A DNA stretch of 64,000 nucleotides. Source: Synaphobranchus kaupii (taxonomy: Eukaryota > Chordata > Actinopteri > Anguilliformes > Synaphobranchidae). Below the pieces are notes generated by a model. It did not search any database. It saw only the letters and a list, made by a program, of their open reading frames with translations, and had not been told where the DNA came from. Below are positions 49,648-60,480 of this stretch, one piece after another (positions within the stretch are counted from its first letter, which is position 1; each line of letters opens with the position of its first letter). The stretch lies in NCBI GenBank assembly GCA_029718625.1, contig CM056380.1:45978827-46042826 (forward strand). The letters are read 5' to 3'. A program made the position numbers and the translations under genes.

Positions 49648-49753
49648 CCCCCTTATGGAAAAAGAATATACTGCAGTATATTGTAAATATATCAAAATTA
49701 TCAACACAATATATTTACAACATACTGCAGCATATTACATTTCCATAAGGGGG
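49648..49753. mobile_element. MITE-like 100-bp palindrome, copy 2
   Basis: Same family as 46421-46522: CCTTATGGAAAAAGAATATA at one end and ATTTCCATAAGGGGG at the other, with the CTGCAG-containing arms between. About nine in ten positions agree with copy 1. It lies near the ragged end of the Tc1 fragment. Confidence 0.75.
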
Positions 49754-50410
49754 TGCAAGGCACATTCGCTGGGCGCATTTGGGAAGCCGTTCCCAGCGGC
49801 GCACCTCTAACTTCCCCATTCCGACTCGGGGCATCTGGTTCATCCCATTATGGCAACGTGATACTCCCATTACTCCCTACCGCACTGCAACTATAAAATC
49901 AAGCACACTGCAACATAATCACTCCCAAAACAAAATAAGGCACGCTTCACATATGCTCGCCTGGCTAAAATGTATAATTGATTTAAGTGTGTTTACCCCT
50001 CCTTGCTTCTCGCCACAAAAATATTATCTTTGCCTTGTTCTGGTGACTAAAACAGCAGCCACTTGTTTTTTATGAGAGTCATTTGCAAAAAGGTGGAATT
50101 GTGCATGTTATTCTCTCAACAATAAATTCAGTACATGACAATAAATACTCTCCTAGAACAATTGATAATAGATCAGAATCTGGGCAGAGGTCTCACTAGT
50201 GGGAAACTGGATAAAATTCTGCTATAACCTATACTCCAGGGGGGAAAAAATGTATTTGTCACATTATAGACTGTTCTTTTAAACCGCAACCCCCAGGTGA
50301 ACAATCGAGGAGAATCACTTAGGCAGTTTTTTTTTTTTTTTACTTTCAAGCATGTATAATCCAAGAACTGAAGAACTCATCTTTACTGCATTTACACACG
50401 CACGCACTTT

Positions 50411-50575
50411 ACTAAGACCTTTAGCATGTGCAAAACATGTTAGCACACGCAAAACTAATAACACAACGAATGATTGGTGCAAAACAAATACCATGACCAG
50501 TCATTGGTCATGTTATTGGTCTTGCATTTGCTAAAAGGTTTTGCACATGCTAAAGGTCTTAGTTAATCAGGCCCT
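50411..50575. mobile_element. Palindromic MITE (165 bp)
   Basis: The left arm ACTAAGACCTTTAGCATGTG-CAAAAC pairs with the right arm GTTTTGCACATGCTAAAGGT-CTTAGT. Pairing continues, with mismatches, to a centre at CCATGACCAGTCATTGGTCATG. The right end extends to TTAATCAGGCCCT; the equivalent outer part of the left end is missing or diverged. The form fits a Harbinger-like or other foldback MITE, but I cannot fix the superfamily. Confidence 0.7.
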
Positions 50576-50807
50576 AAGAGCTCTGAGTATGTACTGATAG
50601 CGACAAAGGGAGATTGACAGAAACAAAAGAGTGGAGTCTCTCAGCTCTTCAGGACGGTTAGTAACTGTGCTCAAAGCCAGAGACCGGAGAGCAGCTCGCC
50701 TGTGAGAGGTCCACTATTTGGACCAAATCCTGACCACGTAAAGAGGGTATTTCTGCTTTTAGGTTTAAAAACATGGCCAAAACTGGCAGTCGGCTCAACA
50801 AGAGATA

Positions 50808-51352
50808 CACTGCCTGGCCAAAAAAAAAGTCGCACACTCTAATATTTAATTGGACTGCCTTTAGCTTTGATTACGGCGTGCATTCGTCGTGGCATTGTTT
50901 CAACAACCTTATGCAACGTCACAACATTTATTTCCGTCCAGAGTTGCATTAATTTTTGGCCGGGATCTTGCATTGACGACCGGAGAGTCGAACCACATCC
51001 CAAAGACTTTTCTCCAGCACATCCCAAAGACTTTCAATGGGGTTAAGGTCAGGACTTTGGTGGCCAATTCATGTGTGAAAATGATTCCTCATGCTCCCTG
51101 AACCACTCTTTCACAATTTGAGCCCGATGAATCTTGGCATTGTCGTCCTGGAATATGCCCATGGATGGGATAACCTGGTCATTCAGTACATTTAGGTACT
51201 CAGCTGACTTCATTTTATTGCTGCATAACGTTGCTGAGCCAAGACCTGACCAATTGAAGCAACCCCCGATCATAACACTGCCTCCAGAGACTTGTACAGT
51301 GGACACTATGCATGACAGGTGCAACGGCAACTTTTTTTTTGGCCAGGCAGTG
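50808..51352 (-). mobile_element. Third Tc1/mariner-like element, internally deleted (545 bp)
   Basis: Inverted ends are CACTGCCTGGCCAAAAAAAA on the left and TTTTTTTTTGGCCAGGCAGTG on the right, each flanked by TA (50806-50807 and 51353-51354). Only the C-terminal part of the transposase remains between them, on the minus strand. This family is distinct from those at 45275 and 48704. Confidence 0.93.
50839..51330 (-). pseudogene. Tc1-like transposase, C-terminal fragment, frameshifted
   Basis: The first frame reads [37 protein letters not shown] and [10 protein letters not shown], then stops. After a one-base shift it continues [18 protein letters not shown], and near the end WTEINVVTLHKVVETMPRRM. 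A short duplication of the CTTTGGGATGTG segment follows the NPIE motif. The second Asp and the Glu of the DDE triad are present; the N-terminal half with the first Asp is deleted. Confidence 0.88.
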
Positions 51353-51628
51353 TATCATTAGCCCACTGGCCAAAGGAACTAATCATACTTATTGCCACTC
51401 CAGAGCCAATGTCATATTCTATAGCGGATGTTTACGTGCTAACGTGCTAACTCGCGTCTGAAATCCGCTGCACCATTCTGACCCCAGCAGCACCGCCGGC
51501 GAGGCGGCGCGCAACTGTCCACAGCATCGCCAAGGGAGAGAAAGTTTCACTCTGGGGGTAAATTCCCTGCCGCACGGCTTCAGCACTTCCCCCGGTCGGC
51601 CGGTCGCCCGCGGACCGTTCGCACCCAC

Positions 51629-51708
51629 CTCAACACCCGCGCAATCCCCCGGCGCAGCAGCTGCGCAGCTCAACACCCGCGCAATCCCCCGGCGCAGCAG
51701 CTGCGCAG
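51629..51708. repeat. 40-bp GC-rich tandem duplication
   Basis: The segment CTCAACACCCGCGCAATCCC-CCGGCGCAGCAGCTGCGCAG occurs twice back to back without visible differences. It lies in a GC-rich island within the large SRBD1 intron. Confidence 0.9.
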
Positions 51709-52519
51709 CTCAACCGCCGCGCTGAAGAGAGAGGGGGAATAAACAACAGCGGGCTGGGAGCATATGGGAGCGCGCATGTGCTCACGGGCGCCCTCTCAGG
51801 GCTGACAGAAGACGGCGATGACAGGGGGCCGACGATTACAGTCAGGTGCTCCAAATTTTGGGAGGAAAGAAAAATAGGGGATTAATTAAAAAAAAAAGAA
51901 AAAGAAAGAAATGGCTTGCAGATTGTGAGGAATCTTTCGAGCGTGTCATCATCATTATAAAGCAATCCTTCAAATATCTGCCGCTCGGATCATTAATTTC
52001 TGCACCCCTGTTCACCCCAGCAGTGAGGCTCTGGAACCTGTTAAGGCGGTCTAAGACATATTATCCACTGTGTACGCACGGTGTGCATCGACCAAACTCC
52101 CGTTCATATTCAGTAATATCATACAGCCCAGGCCTTTGGCTTAGACATACAGCATCACAGGTGGCCTTATCTGTTATCAAATGCGCAACATAGTTCAGGC
52201 CATGTAATGTCATTTTGTAGTTCAAGCAGCATTTGGTAAGGATACAGTGTGGTAATAATAAATAGAGGCATCAGGGGAGAGGGATTTTTCTGGTTGGTTT
52301 GGTAGGAAATGAAGTGGAACGGAGAGAAAGGAACACAAACAGAGAGAGCGAAAGGTTTTTCCACCCTATCTGCGTGAATACTGTATGACATGATGTTAAT
52401 TCCCCCTCTCAGTATGGTAAGTGGCCTCATTAGACCTCTGACCCTCGCCAGGCCTCTGTGAAGACAGATTAGCCGCAAGAGACGCTGAGAGAGAGAGCAG
52501 GCCTGCTGCAGCTCTGCGC

Positions 52520-52540
52520 GTACTAACACACACACACACA

Positions 52541-52574
<34 letters not shown>

Positions 52575-52576
52575 CA

Positions 52577-52609
<33 letters not shown>

Positions 52610-52768
52610 TCCCTCTCTCTCTGTCAAACACATACACACACACATATACAGTGCGTGTACACACCCACAGACACAAATACAACCCAGACACACACACACA
52701 CAGCATGCGCATACACAAATACAGCACACACACATACCCACACACAGCATGCACATACACACACAAAT

Positions 52769-52817
<49 letters not shown>

Positions 52818-52820
52818 CAC
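52520..52820. repeat. Compound CA/GT microsatellite
   Basis: About 300 bp of (CA)n is broken by CAGACA, ACATACA and AGCATGC words and by one unique patch (CTCCCTCTCTCTCTGTC). It gives open reading frames of Cys-Val or His-Thr repeats that are not genes. Confidence 0.95.
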
Positions 52821-53059
52821 ACATACCATACAGTTTGCAGAGGAGAATGGAAAATAAAAAGCAGGGCAAAGCGGGCCCAGTTTCAGGTTTTGAGGTGATG
52901 GAGAGGGTGCTGAAAGAGTGGGGGGAGAGGGGGGAGAGAGGAGGGAGAGAGGAGTTTAAATAAGTTGCTGAGCTGCAGTCTGTGTTGTGCAACACGATGA
53001 CACTGCGCACACAGATACAAGCCTAATTAACCTTGCAGCTATGTGAGGAAATGTGATAC

Positions 53060-53395
53060 CCACACACTACCACACACACAGAGACAAACACACACACAGG
53101 CACACACAGGCACACGCACGCACGCACACTCGTGCACACGCACGCACGCATGCACACACACACATTCACACGCGCACACACACATGCACACACACACAGA
53201 CACACACAAACAAATGCGCACACACACTCACATGCACGCACACACACGCACACACAGACACACAAACAAACAAACACACACACACATACACAAATACGCA
53301 CACAGAGACATGCGTGCAAACACTGACATGCACAGACAGACAGACAGACAGACAGACACTCAGGTACACGCAGGCACGCACACACACACACCATT
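53060..53395. repeat. Compound CA-rich microsatellite with a GACA block
   Basis: CA repeats are interrupted by CGCACG, CATGCA and AAACAAAC words, with (GACA)n at about 53334-53357. It is a separate array from 52520-52820, with about 240 bp of non-CA sequence between them. Confidence 0.95.
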
Positions 53396-53889
53396 TGGAC
53401 CAGGCTGTCTCGAAACTGAGATCCAGGCCCTCTCAAAACAAACTTGAGCTTTGATGTCCAGCTGAAGCTGTCAAAATGCGCTCTCCCCCCGGCTCCTCAT
53501 GCAGGAGACACCTGTCGGCTCTGCCCCGAGGCACAGGGCCGCTGCAAAAAGCAATCACATCACAAATGTGCTTCTGATATCTGCACCAAGGGTAAGAAAC
53601 TGTGATCTCTCAGTGCCATATGCTGCTTTTCTCATTCAAAAAAATGTAATAAAAGAACCCAATCACACACATAGCAGGGTCCTCATAAGTCATTCCAACG
53701 TTCACCCCAGACCCCCCAAAAAACAACCTCAAAAAGCTATCTAACCCAAAATGAGTGTTTTTGGCTCCCAGAGACATAAGGACAGTGTATCTTTTCTTTT
53801 TCCAGGGAAAGTCAGGACGCGTGTGCATGTCTGTCAGTGTTTGTACATACGTACATGTGTGCATATATAGTATGTGTTTGTCAATGTAT

Positions 53890-53914
53890 ATACACCCAAA
53901 TAAATTATATATAT

Positions 53915-53982
<68 letters not shown>

Positions 53983-53985
53983 TCA
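53890..53985. repeat. AT/CA compound microsatellite
   Basis: (TA)n, CATACATACA, (CA)n, (TA)n and a second (CA)n follow in succession. Simple repeat, no coding meaning. Confidence 0.95.
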
Positions 53986-54131
53986 TATTGTATACACATA
54001 CACGTGTGTAGTCTGTGTATATGTATACAATATTGCTGTATGGGTGTCTGTGTCCACATCACCTGATGTGTTTCTATGGTAGGAGAAGAGCCCAGGAAGG
54101 ATCAGGGGTGGGTGTAGGGAGCCTCCCTCAC

Positions 54132-54275
54132 CTCATAGCGATGCTGTAGGACTCTGGGTGGATACAGGTCTGGTCCAGTGGGTTGGGCCGGGCCGTAACG
54201 CCGGCCGGGGCCTTCCCCTTTCCTCTTTTGGTGGGCGGTTTCTCAGAAGGCGCTGCGGCTTGGTCCGCTTCCGTC
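54132..54275 (-). CDS. srbd1: SRBD1 exon: basic linker and NPLD-type motif
   Basis: The exon is 144 bp (48 codons), phase 2 on both sides. The first part, rich in Ala, Pro, Lys and Gly ([15 protein letters not shown]), looks like a flexible basic linker. The second part, [18 protein letters not shown], matches the Tex-family NPLD-(S/T)-xHPExY motif that follows the HhH domain. The acceptor is CCTCGCAG and the donor GTGAGG on the minus strand. In bacterial Tex the corresponding segment lacks the linker, so the linker is an animal-type insertion whose length probably varies between species. The upstream intron is 1.3 kb; the downstream intron is 9.3 kb and full of transposon remains. Confidence 0.9.
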
Positions 54276-55550
54276 CTGCGAGGAGCAAGACGACCGAAAC
54301 GATTAAACCAACAGATTAAAGGCTTGTGACTAAAACCATGCAACAGAAGCAGGGAAAGCTCTCAGAACAAAGACAAAGGACATGCATAAGACCTTCCTAT
54401 GATTATAAGTCATAAAGCCTACATAACACTGTCATAAGCATGGTATAACACATTTCATGACCATATTGCATGTATGCTGATGATTTTGAATCGATTATTT
54501 TGAAACCGTGTTCTAAAATTAACTGCATGAATTATGACGTTTGTCTTTACATTCGTCATAAGCTGTAATAGGCTGTTCTGACTGGTTACGTCTTATGGCA
54601 TGCTCATGTCATGACAGTGGTATGTAGGCTTTATGGCCTTTAGTTCAGAAAAAATATTTTCTGTAAAGTTGCTTTACCAGTGCTGCTTCCTTTGTTGAAA
54701 AATTGTGCTTCTGTTTGTGGATGTGTCTGAAAATGATATTTTTGTGCTGTGCCCCACAAAGAGAAAAATATTGTTTTTGGAGAGTCTCCTGAACCCGCTA
54801 AAAACGGCATCGGCTTTCAGCAGAGCGGCTAGCGGGTTGTCGTCAGACGGAAAGGACTCAAAGCCGACCTCTTTAGCGGGTGTTAATCCACCTCGCCCTC
54901 CCCGAGCATTCCCACCGCCTCCTCCGTGAGGAGGATACATTACACCCCACATCCCGCTAATGTGCTTGTGTTTACCGTTCCCGCCGCCCGGAGGAAATGT
55001 TTATGTTTGTTCCTGCGGCCCGAGTCCCGTGTGATGTGGGCGGTGTCGGATTGGCCTGAGCACGCGGCTCATTAAGGAAAAAGAAAACGCGCGGGATCCC
55101 TGGCGGCTCTCACTTCAAGGTCGCACCTGATTGGCGGGCCAGACGCGCCTGTCACAAAACCGACACGCCCCTCACTGCCGACTGGTGAGAGATATTCACC
55201 GCATCACCCCAAATGTAAACTATACCTGAGACACCCATAACTACCCCTGACAGGCGAGAAAGCCTTTATTTTTAATCCTGCACCTCCCAAAATAACACCT
55301 ATACAGGTAAACTACATGTGAGCGACACCAGGAGTGACGCCATGTCAAACAGTAACAAGTGAGAGTCAGCAGGTTAGATTAAACAGCGCTGCACCTGAGA
55401 GAGCTCCCATGGTTACTACAGGTGTACAGAACTTTAATGGATCACATGACATAGTCTTGATAGAGCATGCAGATGAGTGCCATACCTGGGGAAACCGCGC
55501 TGCTTTAGAACGGACAGTACGGGTGGGAGGGGCGGGATGTGTCGCCCTAC
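54276..55550. other. SRBD1 intron (1.3 kb) with a MITE-like element and a CpG-rich part
   Basis: The left part holds the inverted-repeat element 54411-54635. From about 54790 to 55150 the sequence is CpG-rich with no repeats (for example CGGCATCGGC and CGCCGCCCGG), ending in AT-rich unique sequence. No exon was detected. Confidence 0.6.
54411..54635. mobile_element. MITE-like element with imperfect terminal inverted repeats (225 bp)
   Basis: The left end CATAAAGCCTACATAACACT-GTCATAAGCATG matches the reverse complement of the right end, CATAAAGCCTACATACCACT-GTCATGACATGAGCATG. The centre is unique, AT-rich and non-coding. Superfamily and target duplication are not clear. Confidence 0.65.
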
Positions 55551-55727
55551 CTGCCGAAGCTCTGGAGGTTTTCCGGATTGATCCGGATGAATCCGGCGCA
55601 CTGCTGGAAGCTCTTGGGCCCCAGGCCCTTGACCAGTTTCAGCTGCTCGCGGTTGGCGAAGGGCCCGTTCTTCTCCCGCCACTCGGCGATGCTCCGTGCC
55701 CGCCCCGCGTTCAGGCCGGCCACATGT
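55551..55727 (-). CDS. srbd1: SRBD1 exon: helix-hairpin-helix domain
   Basis: The 177-bp exon begins with one base that completes the Arg codon and reads [16 protein letters not shown], then an [21 protein letters not shown] stretch, and ends [14 protein letters not shown]. The AGLN-GRA turn and the KGLGPKSF turn are the two hairpins of the HhH domain that Tex uses to contact nucleic acid without base specificity. Splice sites are CTGACAG before and GTAGGG after on the minus strand; intron phases are 2 on both sides. The exon is markedly GC-rich compared with its introns. The match to the family is clear, with no frameshift or stop. Confidence 0.93.
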
Positions 55728-57173
55728 CTGTCAGAGGAGCGTCGGTCATGGATACCCGCCCTCGCACGCACACGCTCGTTACCGCACCCAGCGGGTCACA
55801 TCTGTCCACAGGGACTGTCGTGATTCACTCCGTCTCTCACTCGCTGACTCACGCCATCATTCACTTTCATTTATACTCATTCATTCATTAATGTATGCAC
55901 TCAGTCCATAATTCACCCTCAACAAATAAAAACAACTGAAACAGTAGGAATAAATGCTGGGCACTGCCTCCAATCATACGTTTGTTCACTATGACTGAGC
56001 ACAGAGATGCTAGTAGAAAATAACTGCAGGGGCTGTTTTCTACGAGCTTTACATTGTCCATCATATACATCACCATTACATACACCAACCGTCCTTTCAA
56101 AACAATGAAACTAGCTATTTTAATATCTCTGGAAATGCCTCACGTTCAACTGCTTTTTTCCCCCCAGTACAGTAATGTGCTACAATGCTATCAGGCCATT
56201 GGAGCCTTTCGTTTATTTGGCACAACCATTTTTTAAAATCTGTACCGTTCCATATGTGTTCAGCACGCTACTGGGTTAGAGATGCCAGGCGGAAATTTGT
56301 GCTGAGGGACAGAGAAACTAGAGCGCTTCAGAGTTCAGGATTAAATAAATGTTGTCATTTGAGGATAAATAGAATGAAACAAATCAACAGATGTAAATGA
56401 AAGCAGAAATGTTCAAAACTCGCGTTCCATTTCATGCGATCTTTTGAAACTCATTTACTTGCGAGAGACATTGAAACGTCTTGAAATGTTTCTCTTTTGC
56501 ACGGTTAGAAGGTAACTTAAAACGACAGCTTTCCCCCCCAAAGAAGTACTGTAAACATACTATGTCATCACTTGGAAATAAATAAAGAATGAATAACGCC
56601 TGAATCATGAACAAGTGGATTGTCTGTCTGAGGTTTTAGGAGCGGGCCCTATTGAAGGCCCTGGAGAAAAGCTCATTTAGTCAGTCAGGTAAACAGATGA
56701 CATGATGGCGGGGTCCGCACCAGCCCCATTCCACAGACGGCGCGCTTAAAGAGGCCTTTTCTCAAGGGAGAACATAACAGCACCTTTAACAACACTGCGC
56801 TATGCTAAACCTGGGCCAAAGTGCCAGCTCTCACAGTAAACCAAACATGCTGTAATTAGGCCTGGGTCTTAACAGGGAGTCCAGTCCCCAGAACATACCC
56901 CCGCTGTGGGACGGCCTGGGAGAGATGGTAGGCGCTTGTGCGTGTGTGTGTGTGCGTGCGTGTGGTGTGTGTGTGTCTGCGCATACAGTCTGTATATGTG
57001 TTTGTTTGTACTGTCTGTCTGTCTAGCCCGGTCCCCTTCTGAAACAGTCGCTGTTGGAGTCTGGGGCGTCTGACTACACGGCGCAGTGGCGGGCAGGGTG
57101 TGTGGTGGGGCGGTGGGACGGCCTGCCATGCGCTGAGCTGCGCTGACCGCTGCTGGAAAGTATTGGGCTCTAC
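55728..57173. other. SRBD1 intron (1.4 kb)
   Basis: Unique, mostly AT-rich sequence lies between two well-defined exons. GT-rich microsatellite sequence occurs at 56938-56980. The rest shows no repeat family that I recognise and no exon. Confidence 0.6.
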
Positions 57174-57280
57174 CTCATCAGGGTCTCGGAGCAGATGTTG
57201 ATGTCCACTCCAACGAAGCTCACGCACTCCTCCACCACGCTGTCCAAGCCTGCCTTCAGAGCCGTCTGTGACACGTCGTG
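57174..57280 (-). CDS. srbd1: SRBD1 exon (first of five in the window): Tex-like helical/HhH segment
   Basis: This 107-bp exon encodes 35 codons plus two bases. It opens in frame with HDVSQ, continues through [14 protein letters not shown] and ends in ETLMR. That is the conserved block after the YqgF domain in the Tex/SRBD1 family, where bacterial Tex also has an HDV motif followed by VVE-CVN-VGVD-NTAS. A T-rich tract ending in CCAG precedes it and GTAGAG follows it on the minus strand. The downstream intron is phase 2, splitting an Arg codon as AG/A. SRBD1 is a nucleic-acid-binding protein related to bacterial Tex and eukaryotic Spt6; its exact role in animals is poorly defined. The preceding exon should end with the conserved GVGMYQ-like residues; I looked for that up to 64000 and did not find it, so the 5' half of the gene lies beyond the window. 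Confidence 0.93.
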
Positions 57281-57506
57281 CTGGAAAAAAACAACAACCG
57301 TGTTAACAACACGTCCTGAACCGTGTTAGCAACACGTCCTGCGTGCCCTGCACAGTGCCAGCCATCGCCCTGCCTCCACCCCGCAGGCCTAGCACTGCCA
57401 GCACTCACTGCACTGAGAGACACGAACGGGCACAGTGTGCTGAGTGTTCCTCAGGACTCACTCGGCATTACAGACGAGCCGTGGCATTAATGCTCACACT
57501 GTCAAT

Positions 57507-57610
57507 GTGTGTGTGTGTGTATGTTTGTGTGTGTGTGTTTGTGTATGTGTGTGTGTCTGTGCGAGTGTGCGTGTGTGTTTATGCGTGAGCGTGCGTGCGT
57601 GTGCATGCGT
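57507..57610. repeat. GT-rich microsatellite
   Basis: (GT)n is mixed with GTATGT, GTTTGT and GCGTGC words. Simple repeat. Confidence 0.93.
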
Positions 57611-57956
57611 GACAGCAGACACACAGATAGGTGTAAACAAGCTGTTGGCACCCTGAAATTCTAAAATGGTTAAATATAAAGCCCAATTCATCACAATGTG
57701 TGCACAGGGCCGACAGCACAGCAGCACCATGTTATAGGAGCTGGGACTACACTAGGGGGCAGTGTGGAGACTCACTTCAAGAGAGGCTGTGGATCGCCAT
57801 CTTCCTCTCACGCATACGCACACGCTCACACTCACTCTCTCACCAAGCAGAGAGGGTGTACGGTATTTGTATACATAAAAATGTTGTGTTCATAAAACTG
57901 TGCTCCTATTCATTGGTATCCATAATACCTACACGGTCACCTCGGTTGTGAAATGC

Positions 57957-58225
57957 AAGCAGGGACTAACACAGGGTAGGTGCACTACCAAGCAGGGACT
58001 AACACAGGGTAGGTGCACTACCAAGCAGGGACTAACACAGGGTAGGTGCACTACCAAGCAGGGACTAACACAGGGTAGGTGCACTACCAAGCAGGGACTA
58101 ACACAGGGTAGGTGCACTACCAAGCAGGGACTAACACAGGGTAGGTGCACTACAAAGCAGGGACTAACACAGGGTAGGTGCACTACCAAGCAGGGACTAA
58201 CACAGGGTAGGTGCAGTACCAAGCA
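57957..58225. repeat. 33-bp minisatellite, eight copies
   Basis: The unit AAGCAGGGACTAACACAGGG-TAGGTGCACTACC is repeated eight times head to tail with only one or two substitutions (CTACAA at about 58153, CAGTACC in the last copy). Because 33 is a multiple of three it yields open frames on both strands (for example TKQGLTQGRCT repeats), which are artefacts. There are no unique spacers, so it is not a CRISPR array. Confidence 0.97.
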
Positions 58226-60169
58226 AGACGCATCAAAATGAAACATGACACTGCTTGGCCTTCATTAGCAGACACAGCCACGTTTAACTCGACAAAACAA
58301 GGCTGTGTCTGGTCTACACGCTCTCCATAAGATCATAGGAAACACTTATTACTCTGCCCTGAAATTCAGTCGCCGAAGCAACCCGACAGCTGCAGCTGAA
58401 ATCATAATATCAATCTGGCCGTTTTTGGGTTTGCACCAACAAGCTTTCCTCTTCTCAGCTTCCGTGGGCCGGTTGCTCGTGGTTACCTTGCCCCACCCAC
58501 CGTTTTCACAGCCCTGGTCAGACACTGGGCCCCTCCCTCTCGGCTCACTCCCGCCACACACTGACGGAGTTCCTGTGGCCGCGTTTGAGCAGCGTGTGTG
58601 GAAACGATCTCACACTCCCACCCGGCCAACTCCTTCAGTGCGGCCGTCGCCATAATCGGATAACTTATTACAACGCGGATACGTTTTGTTCCCTTTTCCG
58701 TTCTCTCTTTTTTTTTCTCCCTCTCTTTCTGTCCGTCTTTTCTGTCAGGAGACAAATGAGACTAAACACTCAAATTCCTCCGGTGCTGAAATTTAGGACG
58801 TGAGTCATGGGGGTGCGATGGACCGTGCCAACGGAGGCGGAGTGGGCGGTGGGGGGGGTTTAATGAAACAGGATTTAAAAAAAAAAATGTATTTTAAATT
58901 TCTTTCAGCAGAGATGGGCCAGATCTGTGGTTACCCAGAATTCCTTGCGTCGGACGTGCTGGACTGGGATCCGGGGGTTAAAAAAAGAGCTGAGTAGATG
59001 ATACTGTGTTCCTCCAGAGTGCTGGAGCTTGAGGAGAGGTTGGGAATGTTTGGGGTTATTTTCATTGGAAAGCAGCAGCAGCAGCACTTCAAAAGCGACC
59101 GAGCAGAGGTTTTAGATTATGAAAAAGGGAATTGATAAAGTTAATCCAGGCGAACTTTTCACACTTTTGGAGGGATTCAAAAAGGAGCAGGAATTAGAAA
59201 AGCGGGGGAAAAAACAGGACAAAGTCCAAAAATGACAAAATTAGTAGCAAGCAGGGAATAGTGAGCGGCCTTTGCCTGTTTCTCACAAAGGGCCAATAGC
59301 CATATGGAATATGTTACCGGAGTGGTCCACTGGAGTCCCTAGTAAAAACGGTCTGGGGGGAATGTGTGTGTGAGCGTGTGTACGAGGCAGTTTCCTGCAG
59401 ACGGGGACAGGAATCAGGGGATGACATCACCTCAGCTCAGACTTATCGCTTCTTCCTGATCTGACCTCTATTACATACTCTCCATTTCCTGTTCCAGCAA
59501 CCCCAACGATGACCCCACACTCTCAGCGTGATCGCATGTCAATACTACTTAAAACAACAAATACTTTTTCCTAAAGGCATCACAGACACACATATGCAGA
59601 CATCCTTATTGTGGGCACGTCATGTTGGTCAAGTTTCACATTCCAAAATACCCATTTTGATCATGAATTATACATTGAATTTTGTCTTCAAACTGTGTCA
59701 GAGGAGTGACATGCATAGTTTATGGGCTATTGAAGGGCAGATGTGCTCCAGAATAGTGAACTAAAAACCAGTAAAAACAGCATTAAAGAAAAAAAAAACT
59801 TACATGACACCACAGACTTGAATCCAACAATCTCTCCAAAGTCATATCGCCACCGCATCCAAAAAAAAAAAACCCCGCCCCCCTACTCACTCTCCTCCTC
59901 CCATGAATCGCGGGGTGCAGGGGTCCTTTGATCATTCTGCCACAGAGTCTCAATCAGGAGCCACACTCAAACACAAAGTGTCATGCGATCTGCCCGCTGC
60001 GGCCGGCCCTCCACATCATCTGTTATCCATTGGGCCTGCGAGACGGACGCCCCTCTTAAACCAATCGCCTCACGGCGGGACCCCAGAATGCGCACAGGGG
60101 GGAGGGGGTGGAGGGCGGTGCACGTCCCAATCCTGCATATCAGCCCAAACCTGTCATGGGCCCGTTGGG

Positions 60170-60480
60170 AAGGTAAATGAATCTATCTGCGACCGACAGC
60201 CCTGAAATGAGAAGTCTTATTAAGCCGCTAAAACTGAATTAATGCTTCTGGGGAGGCCTGGAAAAATCCCAGAGTCTGTGTTCAGGCACTTGAGCCAAAC
60301 ACTACGGTTTAACAGCTGACTGATATTTCAAACAGCTGTTGCTGGATTAGTTTAAATAGGAAAAGGGAAAGGTTTGATATTCGCAGTGACAAGGTTACCA
60401 AAAACCCAGCGCAGTCAAATTCAATTTACGAATTGGCAGCGGAAAGGCTTCTCTCTTTTCCAAGGGATTCGTTGAGGCGG
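60170..60480. promoter_or_regulatory. Candidate intronic regulatory element
   Basis: A low-repeat stretch with TTATTAAGCCGC, CTGAATTAATGC, two CAGCTG-type E-boxes (AACAGCTGAC, AACAGCTGTT) and TCAATTTACGAATTGG. This word content is typical of developmental enhancers, but base composition alone is weak evidence and conservation was not tested. Confidence 0.2.

Larger units (their letters stand above)
44812..54131. other. SRBD1 intron (9.3 kb), rich in transposon remains
   Basis: The intron contains Tc1-like remnants at 45275-45821, 48704-49560 and 50808-51352, paired 100-bp palindromes at 46421 and 49648, a 165-bp palindromic MITE at 50411-50575, and large CA/GT arrays at 52520-52820 and 53060-53395. 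Between them, 47870-48300 is low-repeat, CpG-containing sequence with CCAAT-like words and 51430-51850 is GC-rich. No SRBD1-like exon was found inside. Confidence 0.7.
42326..57280 (-). other. srbd1: SRBD1 gene, 3' portion (partial, continues beyond right edge)
   Basis: Five exons, joined, give an uninterrupted 906-nt coding sequence on the minus strand. Introns are 1446, 1275, 9320 and 2008 bp, in phases 2, 2, 2 and 1. Exon sequence is intact with consensus splice sites, so the gene looks functional. In human the order on chromosome 2p21 is SIX3, SIX2, SRBD1, PRKCE, with the SRBD1 3' end facing SIX2. If that order holds here, SIX2/SIX3 lie to the left of the window and PRKCE to the right; the window itself cannot confirm it. 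Confidence 0.92.

Noticed and set aside
52167..53454. Several Cys/Val-rich and His/Thr-rich frames
   Set aside because: They are translations of CA/GT microsatellites in an SRBD1 intron.
57957..58225. Reading frames of TKQGLTQGRC repeats as a repeat protein
   Set aside because: A 33-bp minisatellite keeps frames open on both strands; it lies within an intron and lacks coding context.
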